Below, in pieces: positions 42,331 through 53,232 of a stretch of 64,000 nt of DNA. Position 1 is the first letter of the stretch; the number at the start of each line of letters is the position of its first letter. Source of the DNA: Stenogyne calaminthoides (taxonomy: Eukaryota; Streptophyta; Magnoliopsida; Lamiales; Lamiaceae); assembly GCA_037126765.1 (NCBI GenBank), contig JBBCBC010000024.1, forward strand, positions 18,139,554-18,203,553. Direction: 5' to 3'. The translations under genes and the position numbers were made by a program. The notes under the pieces were generated by a model. That model worked only from the letters and a program-made list of their open reading frames with translations, ran no database searches and was not told the origin of the DNA.

Positions 42331-44049
42331 TCTTTTAGTCATCTATCTATATTTATAAAAACATGCCTGATACATTTTCCTTAATATGAAAGCAAAGAAT
42401 TAATATACTCCGGCCAAACTTCCTTGCTATTTCAAGAAACTTGTTAAAACAACACATGAGTGTGCAGAAAAAAACTCAAAAACGAGAGTAAAATGGTCCA
42501 AATGTTTTTTTTTTCTCGTGAATATACACAGTGTCTTCGTATTTGCTATTCAGTCCTTAATCTATCCGAATACAAATAGATTCGTACAGTACTACACGGA
42601 TCCAAGTGCTAAAGCCATCTATTTCAAACGTGTATGTTGAAACTTCACCTATTTGTCTTTCATTTTTCCACAACAGCTTCTCTTTTCTTTTCTCAAATCA
42701 ATTTCTCGTGCTGTTCCCCCACCCACCCACAGCAATTCCCTCTACCTTCTTGATTTTTCAACAAAACATGCATCAATGATTTGATCCAGAATGTCTAAAT
42801 CTCAAAATCTTAAATCCCTCAATCCAAACACAAATCTTAAAGTATATTAGACTTCAAATTTTATTCAGAAATGCCGCAGCTAATCTTTACCTCCAACTCA
42901 TCAATACAAGAAAGAGCTCTCAGTGGTGGGTTAGAGAATATTTCTCTCTCTAGAATTCTCTCTAGAGACGCCTACACACCGGCTCCTTCTTTCCCGTTGG
43001 ATTGCTTGATTCTCCACTGAAATTTGTTGATTCCAGCAATTCTTGTTTACTTAATTCTTTTACTGGAATATTTACGCACTCACACATCCCATATTCCATT
43101 TGCCCTTTTACAAATCTGCCGTTGGGGATTTCTAGGGTTTCGCCCTAGCTTGGGCGCCGCCACTCGCGGTGGCTCTGGCCACGCCGCCACTCCATCTTTC
43201 AGGCTGTCACGGTGTCGCGACATTTGGGGCCTTCGTCTTGTGGTGGGTTACGCGGTTTGCTTCATTTCCCATTTCCCGATCTGTGTTGAAGAACGCCGCG
43301 TTTTGGGCATTGACTGTGCTGGGTCGTGGTGTTCTGTATTCCGGTGGGGGTCTGTGGTTCTGGGTCGTCGTCTCCAGTCTCCCTCCGCTGTCTGCTCTGT
43401 TCGTATCGCGGCGTACAGGGGAGGAGCGTACGAGTTCGATCTGGATTTGCGACTCACCGATTCGCTCCGAGTTGTGGCGTGTGGTGCGAGCTGTCTGCTG
43501 AGTTCGTTTGCTGGACTGCGGGGATTGAGTGTGTGGTTCGTCTTTGCTGGTGGGAGGCCTGAATAGCTGACTTGTTCCTCAACTTAGCAAGTTCGGCCAG
43601 TCTTGGGTTCTGTCACTGGTTTTTTTTTCGATCCAGATTGCCTCTTTTCCTTGTCTCTCCTTTTATTTTTGGTCTTTTTTGTGCTCCTGGGCTGCTGCTT
43701 TTGTTATTTCTTGTTGTGGTCTTGTACTTTGAGGTTTGGAGATTGTGTTGTTGGCCTTAGAGTGTTTTCACTGCTGGACGTCTTACATTTGGTGTGGTTA
43801 CGACATTTCTTATTTCTGTTTGGCCACCTTTCCGTGCTACCTGATTTTGGTCAGTTTTACTTGGTTTGGTGCTGCTGTTTTTGGTCTGTTTGGCCTTGAA
43901 AGGGGGCTGCTTTTGTTGGCCAGCTTTCTGCCTTGGTCGAAGCTACCGAAATTGGCCAGATTCTGTCCCGTTTTCTGCTCTTGAATCTGGTTTTGTGGCT
44001 TGTGGCGTTTACTCTTGAGTTTCTGGTACCTTCATTATTTTTCTTTGAG

Positions 44050-45183
44050 TATGTTCAAGAAAAAGAAGCAGGTTACAAAACCTGCCCCTATTGAGAATCC
44101 TCCTATTGAGAATGCCCCTGATTCTTCTTGGGACTCTTGGAGAGACCGATTCTTACAAAGAGGATGAGAGTGTGCAGCCGTCTCCGAATTTGGGTGATGA
44201 TTCGGGTGAATGTAGCTCTAAAGCCAATCCGGTTACTACTCAAAGAGCTTCCGGTTTTTTCAACACGGGGAAAAATCTTGAAGAGTGCAAGTTACAAACT
44301 TTTCCTGGGGGGCCTAATTATCGAGCAGCCTGTGGTTTACGAGCACACCCCTAAATATTGCAAGGCGTGCTACTGTTTTGGGCATTTGGAAGCCAATTGT
44401 GCAGCCGGTAACAAGAAAATTGGTCCCGAAACTGCTGGTTCAGCCCCCAAAACTGCTGGGGCAGATTCTGTCCCGCCTCGTACAGCTCCAAATAATGCTA
44501 CTTCAGCCTCTATTGCTGCTGAGACGGGTCTGAACGCTGCTGGTACAACCCTTATTGCTGCTGGAACGCAAAAACCAGAGACGGGTCCGCCTCTTACAGC
44601 TCCAAATTATGCTGCTTCAGCCTCTATTGCTGCTGAGACGGGTCCGAACGCTGCTGGTACATCCCTTATCGCTGCTGGAACTCAAAAACCAGTCCATGAT
44701 ACTGCTGGAATTTCTCACCAAGGTGTTGGCACGCCACATGTAAGTGAAGGTATGACTTCTAACCCTTCCTCTAGGTCGAACCTTGCCGGTTCTAGGGTTG
44801 GGAACTTGCCTGCTGCTTTAATTTCTGCTGATAACGTGCCTTTGGATGAGAACCTTGCCGGTTCATCTTTGGTTATGCATAGGTCGAACCCTGATGGTTC
44901 TAGGGTTGGTGATGTCTGTGATTTAAATTCCGAACCTTTGTCGCCTATGCTTGAAAATGGTAAACTGTATGTTGATGTGGTGAATGTTGGTAAAGTGGAT
45001 GGTGTTCACCTTAGGACGGTGGAGGCCCCGTTTACCTTGTTTGAGTCCAATAGGAAGAAGAAAAAAGAAAAGGTGGTTTTGCATGGTGGTGACAAGGCTG
45101 CAAAGCCTTGTAATTCGTCCGTGCATATGCCTGTGGGGCGGCAACCCCACGTTGGCAATGGTGGGCGTCGTTCTTACCATTAG
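44050..45183 (+). pseudogene. LINE ORF1, nucleic acid binding
   Basis: The likely start is ATG 44050 (MFKKKKQVTKPAP), with a Trp-rich DSSWDSWRDRF stretch and then a frameshift near 44150. The frame 44128-45183 carries YEHTPKYCKACYCFGHLEANC, a CCHC knuckle as in plant L1 ORF1, followed by an Ala/Thr-rich region. That region has two 38-residue tandem copies (units at about 44473 and 44587) containing SIAAETG..AAGT.LIAAGTQKP. Compared with usual L1 ORF1 (about 250 residues before the knuckle) the N-terminal part is only about 100 residues, so the RNA-binding domain is largely deleted. Confidence 0.65.
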
Positions 45184-45212
45184 GTCCCCCCCCTTTTTCC
45201 GCTTTCTTTTTC

Positions 45213-46636
45213 CCATGCGGATTGCTTCTTGGAATATTCGGGGCTTAAATCAGTCCCTTAAGCAAAAATGTTTGCCTAATTTTTTAAGAAAACATAATTT
45301 GGATTTTTTGGGTGTTGTAGAAACCAAATTGAAACTCCCTATGTTGGATTTGCTGATGAGAAAACACCTTCCTAGATGGGATCAAGTGAATAACTTCGAT
45401 ATCATCCGGGGTGGGCGCATCTTAATCTTATGGAACCCTTCCAAAATTGATTTATATGTGATTTCTATGTCTCCTCAATATGTGCATTGCAAAATTGTTT
45501 GTAGAGAAACGCATGTTTCCTTTTTGGTTACTGTTGTGTATGGTTTCAACACTGTGGTTAACCGTCGTGATCTTTGGGAGTCTCTCCTTCAGATCGGTGA
45601 GTCGCAGTCGGAACCCTGGCTGATCCTTGGGGATTTTAATTCAATAAAAGCTCCTGAGGAAAGGATTCGGGGTGCCGTTGTCACTGCTTATGAGATGAAG
45701 GATTTTCAGGATACCTGTCTTGCCTTAGGTTTGAGTGAAGTTCAATCTTCTGGTTGTTTCTTCACTTGGAACAATAATGAGGTGTGGTCCAAAATTGACA
45801 GGGCTCTTGTCAATCCTGTTTGGCATGCAAATGCTCTTCTCTGCTCTGCCGAGGCTTTGCCTTCTGGTTGTCTTTCGGATCATTCTCCGATTGTTGTTTC
45901 TGTTCTTAAACATAGCGCTTTGGGGAAAAAAACTTTCAAATTTTTTAATATGTGGGCCTCTCATCCTGATTTTATCCCCTTAGTCTCTGATGTGTGGGGT
46001 ACTACTCTCTATGGTACCTCCCAGTTTACTCTTTGTCAAAAGTTAAAATTTTTAAAAGGTGAATTGAAATCCCTTGATAATTTGCATTTCTCTCACATCA
46101 CTTCGAGAGTTAGGGCTGTCACTACTGAACTTGAGCAAAATCAACTACTTCTTGACCAGGATCCTTCTGACTCTGTCCTTCGTGAGAATGTCAAGGCCCT
46201 TCTGGCTAAGGCTTCATTTCTCGCGGAAGCAGAAAGAAGTTTCTTGTCCCAGAAGGCTAAGTGTGATTTTCTCACCAAAAGTGACAAAAATACAAAAAAA
46301 ATTCATAGCATTGTGAAGAGGAATCGTGGTCGGAATTACATTTCCTCCATCATTGGCAGAAATGGGGTTACTACCATTACCTCCGAGCAAGTGGCTAGTG
46401 AATTTGAGGGGTTTTACTTTGACCTTTTTGGTGTGGAGTCTCATCGTATTCCGACTGATCCTTCTGTCTTTTCGTGTGGCCCTCGCCTATCTGATTGTGA
46501 TATCGTAAACCTCATTCGTCCCATACTACCTTCCGAGGTTAAACATGCTATTTTTGATATTGGAGATGATAAGGCTCCGGGTCCTGATGGCTTTTCTTCC
46601 GATTTTTTCAAAAAATCGTGGAGTGTTAATGGGTAG
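45213..46636 (+). pseudogene. LINE ORF2: endonuclease and start of RT
   Basis: ORF2 starts at ATG 45213 (MRIASWNIRGLNQSLKQ), the typical opening of L1 apurinic endonuclease. Landmarks: FLGVVETKL (metal-binding Glu), LVTVVYGFN, WLILGDFNSI (catalytic D and N), FTWNNN and LSDHSPIVV (catalytic His). The linker is followed by KTKKIHSIVKRNRGRNYI and the first RT motif IGDDKAPGPDGFSSDFFK. A frameshift and stop at 46636 break the RT domain. Confidence 0.82.
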
Positions 46637-48558
46637 TCATATTCTTGAGGTCAGTCTTGAATTTTTCCAAAATGGTAGGATTTTAAAAACAAATTAATCA
46701 TACTATCATTTCTCTTGTCCCCAAAACTACCCATTCTCTCTCTGTTCTTTCGATTTTAGACCTATTGCTTGTTGTAATGTGATTTATAAAGCAATTAAAA
46801 AAAATCATTTCGATAGGCTTGCCCCCATTCTTCCATTACTTGTCGATAAAAGCTCGGCAAACCTTTGTGAGTGGTAGAAGCATGACCGATAATATCTTTC
46901 TATCTCAAGAACTTCTCTGAAATTTATACTAGGAAGCGCTCTCTCTAGATACTATCAAAGTTGACCTTCAAAAGGCTTATGACAATCGTGTCTTGGTCGT
47001 TTTTTTGCGTGAGGTTCTTGTAGGGTTGGGTTTTCCTCCTATCTTTGTAGGGTGGGTTATGCAGTGTGTTTCTACTCCTACTTTTTCCATTGCTCTTAAT
47101 GGTTCCCTAACGTGTTTCTTTCTTGAGTAAGAGGGTCTTAGACAGGGGTGATCCCATGTCTCCGTCCCTTTTTATTCTTTGCATGGATTACTTTTCTAGA
47201 CTGTTGAAGAGTAGGACTGATAACACTGATTTTAATTACCACCCTAAATGTGCTGATTTGCGAATAACCCACCTTGCTTTTGCTGATGACCTTATGTTAT
47301 TTGCTAGGGGTGATATCCTTCTATTCATATTTTGGTTAACTGCTTGGACACGCTTCAAAGCCACCTCGGCTTGGGTATTAATGCTTCAAAGTCTAACATC
47401 TTTTACCGCAGTTTATATGGTAGGGACTTGGATGACATTTTGGAGTTGTTGGATTATCCTCAGGGGTCTTTCCCCGTCCGCTATCTTGGAGTGCCTTTGG
47501 CTGCCCAAAAACTGAATGTGGTGCATTACGCTCCTCTTTTGGATCGTATTACATCATACATTTGTTCTTGGACATCAAACACACTTTCTTGCGGGCCGTA
47601 TGGAGCTCATTCGCTCGGTCCTTCAGGGGGTTCAGTGCTTTTGGTTACAGATTTTCCCTCTTCCTAATGCTGTTATTAATCGTATTATTAAGCTTTGCAG
47701 GGCATTTCTTTGGAATGGAAAGAGGCCACTTGTGGGGTGGAAAGCTATCTGTCTCCCAAAGGATGAAGGTGGTTGGGTATTCGAGATGCCAAATCTTGGA
47801 ATGACGCCCTCCTATCTCGTATCCTTTGGAATCTGCATTTGAAAACTGATTCACTGTGGATCAAATGGGTCCACCATATTTACTTGCGTAATGATTCTGT
47901 TTGGGTGTGGAATCCTCACACTCGGGATTCCCCACTCCTTAAGCGTATCGCTGATATTCGTGACCATCTTTGTACTATGTATAGGAGTTCTCATGCTACT
48001 ATTGATTTGCTCTCTAGGTTGTCCTCTCCCAAAGGACTTGATACTGGTGCTGTTTTTGATAGGTTAAGACGTACAGGAGTTAAAACCCCTTGGAAGAGCA
48101 TGATTTGGAAGGGATTCATACCCCCGAAATTCTCTTTCATTGTGTGGTTGACTCTTTGGAATAGATTGCAAACTAGAGACAACCTCCCCTATCTTGATAT
48201 TGAAAAGGTATGTCCCCTTTGTAAATCTGAACCTAAATCCTCACTTCATCTTTTTTTCAATTGCAGGTATACTTGTGCAATTTGGGATGAGATTAGAAGT
48301 TGGCTTGGAATATCCAGATCTATGACCACAATTCATAGCGCAATCAAATGGCTGAAAAAAGAACCTGGTGTTGGGGTCGTGATGGTCCGTGCCCGGTTAC
48401 TTGCGCTCATGTGCACAATCTATCAAGTTTGGAAAGTGAGGAATACAACTGTTTTTTACTCTACCACTTTCAACCGTGATGCTGTTGTGAAGAAAATTAA
48501 ATCCATGGTGTACAGTGTCCTCTACAGTCTTTATCCGGTGGATTTTGTGACTTTCTAG
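46637..48558 (+). pseudogene. LINE ORF2: RT core and zinc-binding C-terminus
   Basis: The 46637-47120 part is decayed. The frame at 47123 carries GDPMSPSLFILCMDYFSRLL and the catalytic LAFADDLMLFARGD. After further shifts come GINASKSNIFYRS, RYLGVPLAAQKL and LCRAFLWNG. The frame 47773-48558 ends the protein with WKSMIWKGFIPPKFSFIVW, NRLQTRDNL and CPLCKSEPKSSLHLFFNC, which is the zf-RVT domain (CxxC..H...C) of plant L1 elements. Stop at 48556. Confidence 0.82.
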
Positions 48559-48906
48559 TCTTTGTTATGTGTTGCTTCCCCTCTGTGGGATTTGTTGTTT
48601 TTGTCTCGACCCACTTTGTGGTGTCAAGTTGTATCTGTTTACTGGGGATGCCCAGTTTTCCATGTATTTTTTCTCGGCCCTATTTTGGGTTGTGCGACTT
48701 TGTGAACCTCGTTTGGCTTGTGTGTGAGCCTTCCTTGTTGCTTGTTAGGTAGTCCTTGTTCCTGCTGTACGTTGCGTGTGGCTCTCCTGCCCGCTTTTGG
48801 CCAGGTCCTAGTCTTGTGACACCCTCTCGGGGGGGTGTTGGTCCTGTACAGCTATTTTGCTATTTATTTATACTATTTACCGTTTAACCCCCCCCCCACA
48901 AAAAAA
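48559..48906 (+). other. LINE 3' UTR and tail
   Basis: T/G-rich non-coding DNA (GTTGTTTTTGTCTCG, GGGGGGGTGTTGGTCC) ends in CCCCCCCCCACAAAAAAAG near 48906, a tail compatible with target-primed reverse transcription. Confidence 0.55.
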
Positions 48907-49665
48907 GTAAAATAGCTAAAACACATGTTATCAAGATTTAGATGCAAGTCCGCTGTACAAACAGGTTGAACAAAACACCCGAAACTGTGCGTAGCAAAGT
49001 ACTCATGAGTACTATTGAATGTAATTAGTTCAAATGTTCAAATCGGACAATTGGGACATAATAAATTGAAGACCACGAATCATGTGCAACTTACACAAGC
49101 TTGCATATCAGAATAATGAAGGAATGAAAAATTCACTACACCACACCAAATTCAAATCTACTCTAAACAAAAAAAAAAAAGAAAAACACAGGTTCCTGGT
49201 TCAAGCAGAGTGGGCGCAACCTGAACTTGGATCACCTGCAGCCAAATATATGAAACATATCAGACTAAAACAAACTTGAGAAAAAAAGTCTTCAGTTTGT
49301 ACAAGATATTCATACTACTAAAGAGCATCTCAATAAAAATAAGCACAAATATTATTCATTGGCAAATGCCACTTCCATTTTTCAACTATTCAATTAAAAA
49401 GAAAAGGATGGGAGGCTCAATTGAAACTAAAAGCTCAAAGAAGCCATACATCAATTATTAACCCTGTTTTCAGCAAGTAAAGTACAGAAGATTGAGTTAG
49501 GGAGGAGGGTCAGGTCAGTATTGCAGAAACGAGTCATGTAACTAAAAGAAAAAGAGACAAGGTAGGCCGCAGCCGCACATTTTAGAGGATTGAACCTGTG
49601 GATATGAATCATGATATAACAATTTGTGACCCCTCTCCCTTTGCCTATTTTCATTGTTCAGACTA
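48907..49665. other. spacer, possible decayed exon near 49200
   Basis: AT-rich DNA. On the minus strand at about 49195-49235 a CTGCAG-preceded stretch could read as a last exon (DPSSGCAHSA then TGA), but no upstream exon was found. Nothing else supported. Confidence 0.25.
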
Positions 49666-49876
49666 CTCCCTCCGTCCCTTAGCAATTTGCACCCTAAAAC
49701 TGGCACACATATTAAGAAAAAGTAACTTTTTGATGTTTTGTTGACTTTTCAAAGGGAATGGAGGGTGGAGATATTGAGGGTGGAGATTGTGAGATTCTTT
49801 GCCATTTTAAGGTGTGCAAATTGGTAAGGGACAGACCAAAAAGGAAAGTGTGCAAATTGCTAAGGGACGGAGGGAG
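49666..49876. mobile_element. Stowaway-type MITE
   Basis: CTCCCTCCGTCCCTTAGCAA at the left and its complement TTGCTAAGGGACGGAGGGAG at the right, 211 bp apart. A TA precedes the left end; the right flank is AATTA, so the duplication is partly eroded. A further GTGCAAATTGGTAAGGGAC copy lies inside the right arm. Confidence 0.82.
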
Positions 49877-50002
49877 AATTATACATAAGACCATAGTAAC
49901 GTGAGCATCCTTCATCTTCCCCGCACTTCTTATTCTTTAGATTGGTAATGGTTTTTATAGGTTATGTTTTAAAATATTGTTTTTCACATAGTAAAAGAGT
50001 AA

Positions 50003-50386
50003 GGGTAATTGCATAAAACCCCCTTGTGGTTTTGGAAATGTTGTACGAAATCCCCTCGTGGTTTGTAAATTGGACAAAACGCCCTTGTGGTTTTTAAATC
50101 AAGCGAATTCTCTCTCTTTTTGTAAAAATTGAGTCAATGGTTTTATCTATTTTGGTATTTCTCTATTTCCCGAATCTTGTTTTTCCAAATATTGAAGTTT
50201 TGAAACTACAGTATGAAGGACATAACGGAAAATAGAGAAAATAGATAAAATTGTTAACTCGATTTTGGAAAAAAGGACAATTTGCTTGATTTAATAAACC
50301 ATAAGGGGATTTCGTGCAATTTTCAAACCACGAGGGGATTTTGCGCAACATTTCCAAACCACGAGGGGGTTCCGTGCAATTAACCC
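50003..50386. mobile_element. foldback MITE with ~180 bp arms
   Basis: The left end GGGTAATTGCATAAAACCCC and the right end (reverse complement) GGGTTAATTGCACGGAACCC are followed by matching words through most of the 384 bp. Each arm holds three direct repeats of a CC(C)CTCGTGGTTT core about 35-40 bp apart. No ORF. Family unknown. Confidence 0.65.
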
Positions 50387-52440
50387 CTGACATTAAGATC
50401 CATTCCTCTGCTAGCATGTTAATACCAAGCTGAAGTCAGAAATCGTGCATGTTACTGAACGAAGTTCAAACAATAAATGAAAAATGCGAAACAAATGCTA
50501 CTATAATATCCGTATTGAGTTTGGACGTAATGCAAAATCGTTTTCTCAATGAAATAGAAACAACAAAAACTCCACACACAATCTTCAAAGTACCCAATAA
50601 AGTGATGAAGAGAATATTTTTGAGCAAGCTTAGTTGCTTTCTCAGGGTTTCTCCGTTCTTGATTGGAATAGTATGTTTATTATTTATTCCAGATTCCTTC
50701 TTCCATACCATTTACTCTTTTTTAGTCTCTTTTTTCTTTTTCTTGGATGTGATAGAAGAGGGGAACTATCTTAGTCATTTTCCACAGTAGTTGTTAGACA
50801 AAAGAATTGCAGGTTGGTCAGTTTAGTTATAGCATAAGTTCAACAAGCTGTTACGAATTGTAGAGATTAGTGTTTGAATCTGGAATTTGGATGCATATTT
50901 AATTGCATACAAGAGTACAGTTACCAATCACATGAACTATGTAAACATAAAATATAGTTATACTAATTTATACCAATAATTACAACAAACTACCATTGTA
51001 TTATTCAGGCTTTACCCTAATCACAAAAGAACTCACACCTCGAGGGGCGTATTTGTAAACTTTATTGGATTCCTTTTTGGCAACTAGGCTAAAACTCGAG
51101 GAAAATTATTATAATTGTTGTTATTATAATAATTTTCAATATACATCTATAAGACAATCCTCAGTATTTCATAATTTCTATCTTGAAATGGTTAAAACAA
51201 CTTAAATTTTTGTAGAACAGTTTTGGCTAGGATTAATACCACATAAACATTCATGATGATGGTCATGAGACATACATGCATTCGATACACTAAATGATAT
51301 TGATATCTGCCTATTGATTTGGGTGCATGGCTTACAAAAGATTTGTCTAACTATATTAGAGCTATGCAATATTTTTTACCCAAGAAGTTAATATCAGATC
51401 AACAAAAATATGACTGCTTAGATGTAGCACTAGCACCAATTGAGATGCTGCATAAAAATCACCCATTTACTGGACGATTTACAGTTAAGTGAACTAGATT
51501 CGATAAATAGTCATTTATGCCACCATCAAAGAAAGGTAATTCAGGAATAAGTATGTTACAAGAGCACCAAATTATTATTCTAAATTATATAACAGAGGAA
51601 TACAAGAGAAAAGTATGCAAAGGATACGCAAGTACATATAAAAGTATGCAAATTCACTTATTCCTTGAGCAATACCTTTCATACTCTTAAGGGTACAACT
51701 TCTGTCTTTGATTTTTTGACTCTTTCCTAATACTCAGTTTGTCTGGATCTCAGATTTTTAGGAAACACTAGTAGAAGACATACTTGTTTTAAAAACTAAA
51801 ACTACTAAGTGTATTGAGTACTCTACTAAAACAATGAATGTAGAACAAACTTTGTTGTTTGGGAATGTTCAACCCAATTCAAGACATTTAAACTGTGTGC
51901 TTAAGTTGCCAAGATGAAAATCAACCAAACTGGGGTGCAGATTCTGCTTCCTATTTCATTTTGAGTATTTAATCTAAGACCTAATAAGATAAATGCTTAG
52001 ATTTGCATCTTAAATATTCATTAACCCCTACCACCTACATTTCTAATTAAATCACAAACTGAAGTTAAAATACTGCCTCACGAGTCAAGAATTCTTACTA
52101 TCCATCCAGTCAATGATCTATCTGAAGTTTTATTAAATAAGCAACTAAGAGTATACTAGAATTATTTCTTCATGATCGATTAGAATAGATACTTTATTCC
52201 TTTATTCAAATCTCACTGTTTGCACATAATATTATCTGAAATGAGAAATCTTCACAAAACTAGGAACATAAAAAATTACTTAAGACCCAAAATTAACTTT
52301 CAACATGGCCTCATTATAATAACAAAATGCACTCTTAACATAACAGAAAACAACAACGACGGGCAATCAAAAGAGAGAAAAAGGAAAACAGCAGATTTCA
52401 TCATTATTATGGAAAATGTAATCTCAGACTCTCATAGGCC
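50387..52440. other. intergenic DNA, no gene recognised
   Basis: AT-rich sequence without repeats I could identify. A 113-residue plus frame at 50449-50790 is hydrophobic and Phe-rich near its end, with no family resemblance; treated as chance. The last 300 bp probably include the 3' UTR of the CML-like gene on the minus strand. Confidence 0.5.
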
Positions 52441-52455
52441 TCGAAAATCACCTTC

Positions 52456-52863
52456 TTATTTGGCGACCATGCGGGAGATGAAATCCTCGTACCGGATCTT
52501 GCCATCGGATCCAACATCCACCTCGCGGATCCACTCATCAAACTCCGCCGGCTCTAATTTCTCCCCGATGCTGGTTAAAATGTGTTTCAGATCCGAAACG
52601 ACGACGTGTCCAGTACCGTCCTTATCGAGCACCTTGAAGGCGTCGCGGAGCTGGCGATCGAACGGCTCGGGCTTCAAATGCTTGGACATGAGGTCGAGGA
52701 ATCGCTTGAAATCAAAGGGCGCATTGAGGCTCTCCTCGGAGATAATCGACTTGAGCTGAGCCTGGGTAGGGTTTCCGCCGAGGGAACGCATCAGGATTCC
52801 GAGCTCCGACGGCGCAATCTTGCCGTCTCCGTCGGTGTCGAACAGAGTGAACGCCTCCTTCAT
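52456..52863 (-). CDS. calmodulin-like protein, CML13/CML14 type
   Basis: A small EF-hand protein of the CML13/CML14 group, reported as calmodulin-like light chains or sensors. The 135-residue frame has EF-hand 1 with canonical ligands (DTDGDGKIAPSE, about residues 9-20). A degenerate second EF-hand follows, then a third (DKDGTGHVVVSD) and fourth (DVGSDGKIRYED) lacking full ligand sets, as in this group. LGGNPTQAQLKSII and HILTSIGEKLEPAEFDEW are strongly family-like. The frame ends MVAK, the usual C-terminus. One exon, no stops. Upstream in-frame codons encode SSKGKDLSDDQVSS, matching the family N-terminus, but no ATG precedes them, so the start is either 52863 or was lost or spliced from upstream. 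Confidence 0.85.
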   Translation of the reverse strand: MKEAFTLFDTDGDGKIAPSELGILMRSLGGNPTQAQLKSIISEESLNAPFDFKRFLDLMSKHLKPEPFDRQLRDAFKVLDKDGTGHVVVSDLKHILTSIGEKLEPAEFDEWIREVDVGSDGKIRYEDFISRMVAK

Positions 52864-53232
52864 CGATGATACCTGATCGTCGCTCAGATCTTTCCCCTTA
52901 CTTGACGGTTCCCTGATTTTTGCAGGCCTTTATCCGTTGATTTCTGATTTGGGAATGTGTTGGTGTGTTTCCTTTATCGTGCTCGAGAGTCGAGATTGAG
53001 AAATGACAAGAATGTCTGTGTAGGAGTAATTCTGACTTTTTGAAACGGAGGGGGTTGAATGAAAATCACAATTCACAAGGAGGCGGATCCCTGCATATCT
53101 TAAACGCCGTCGTTCCGCTGTTCTTTAAAAGCACAGTGCAAATTAAATCATCACCTTTTGTTGAATTGCAATTTAATCTAAATTTTCGAGTTATCGAATA
53201 TAAATTACCAACTTTAAATATTATATTAAATT
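52864..53232 (-). promoter_or_regulatory. 5' region of the CML-like gene
   Basis: About 370 bp lie between the gene and the solo LTR insertion. On the minus strand it has a CT-rich leader-like stretch near 52960-53010 (CATTTCTCAATCTCGACTCTC). No clear TATA box was fixed. The LTR at 53233 has separated any more distal promoter from the gene by 1.6 kb. Confidence 0.35.

Larger units (their letters stand above)
42930..48906 (+). mobile_element. L1-type LINE
   Basis: A long G/T-rich 5' region (about 42930-44049) with no conserved ORF is followed by ORF1 (CCHC knuckle), ORF2 (endonuclease, RT, zinc finger), then a 3' UTR and a C-run/A-run tail (CCCCCCCCCACAAAAAAAG) ending near 48906. No LTRs are seen. 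The 5' end is uncertain and no target duplication was found. Frameshifts in ORF1 and ORF2 make it inactive. Confidence 0.8.

Noticed and set aside
43024..43566. 180-residue frame in the 5' region of the LINE
   Set aside because: Lies in the G/T-rich LINE 5' UTR, overlaps several similar-length frames, Cys/Arg/Ser-rich composition, no motif.
49195..49235. Possible terminal exon on the minus strand
   Set aside because: A single short stretch with a plausible acceptor; no upstream exon or family match.
50449..50790. 113-residue frame with hydrophobic C-terminal half
   Set aside because: AT-rich DNA yields Phe/Leu runs by chance; no homologue recognised and no context for a gene.
52220..52759. 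179-residue plus frame opposite the CML-like gene
   Set aside because: Antisense shadow of a well-supported EF-hand gene.
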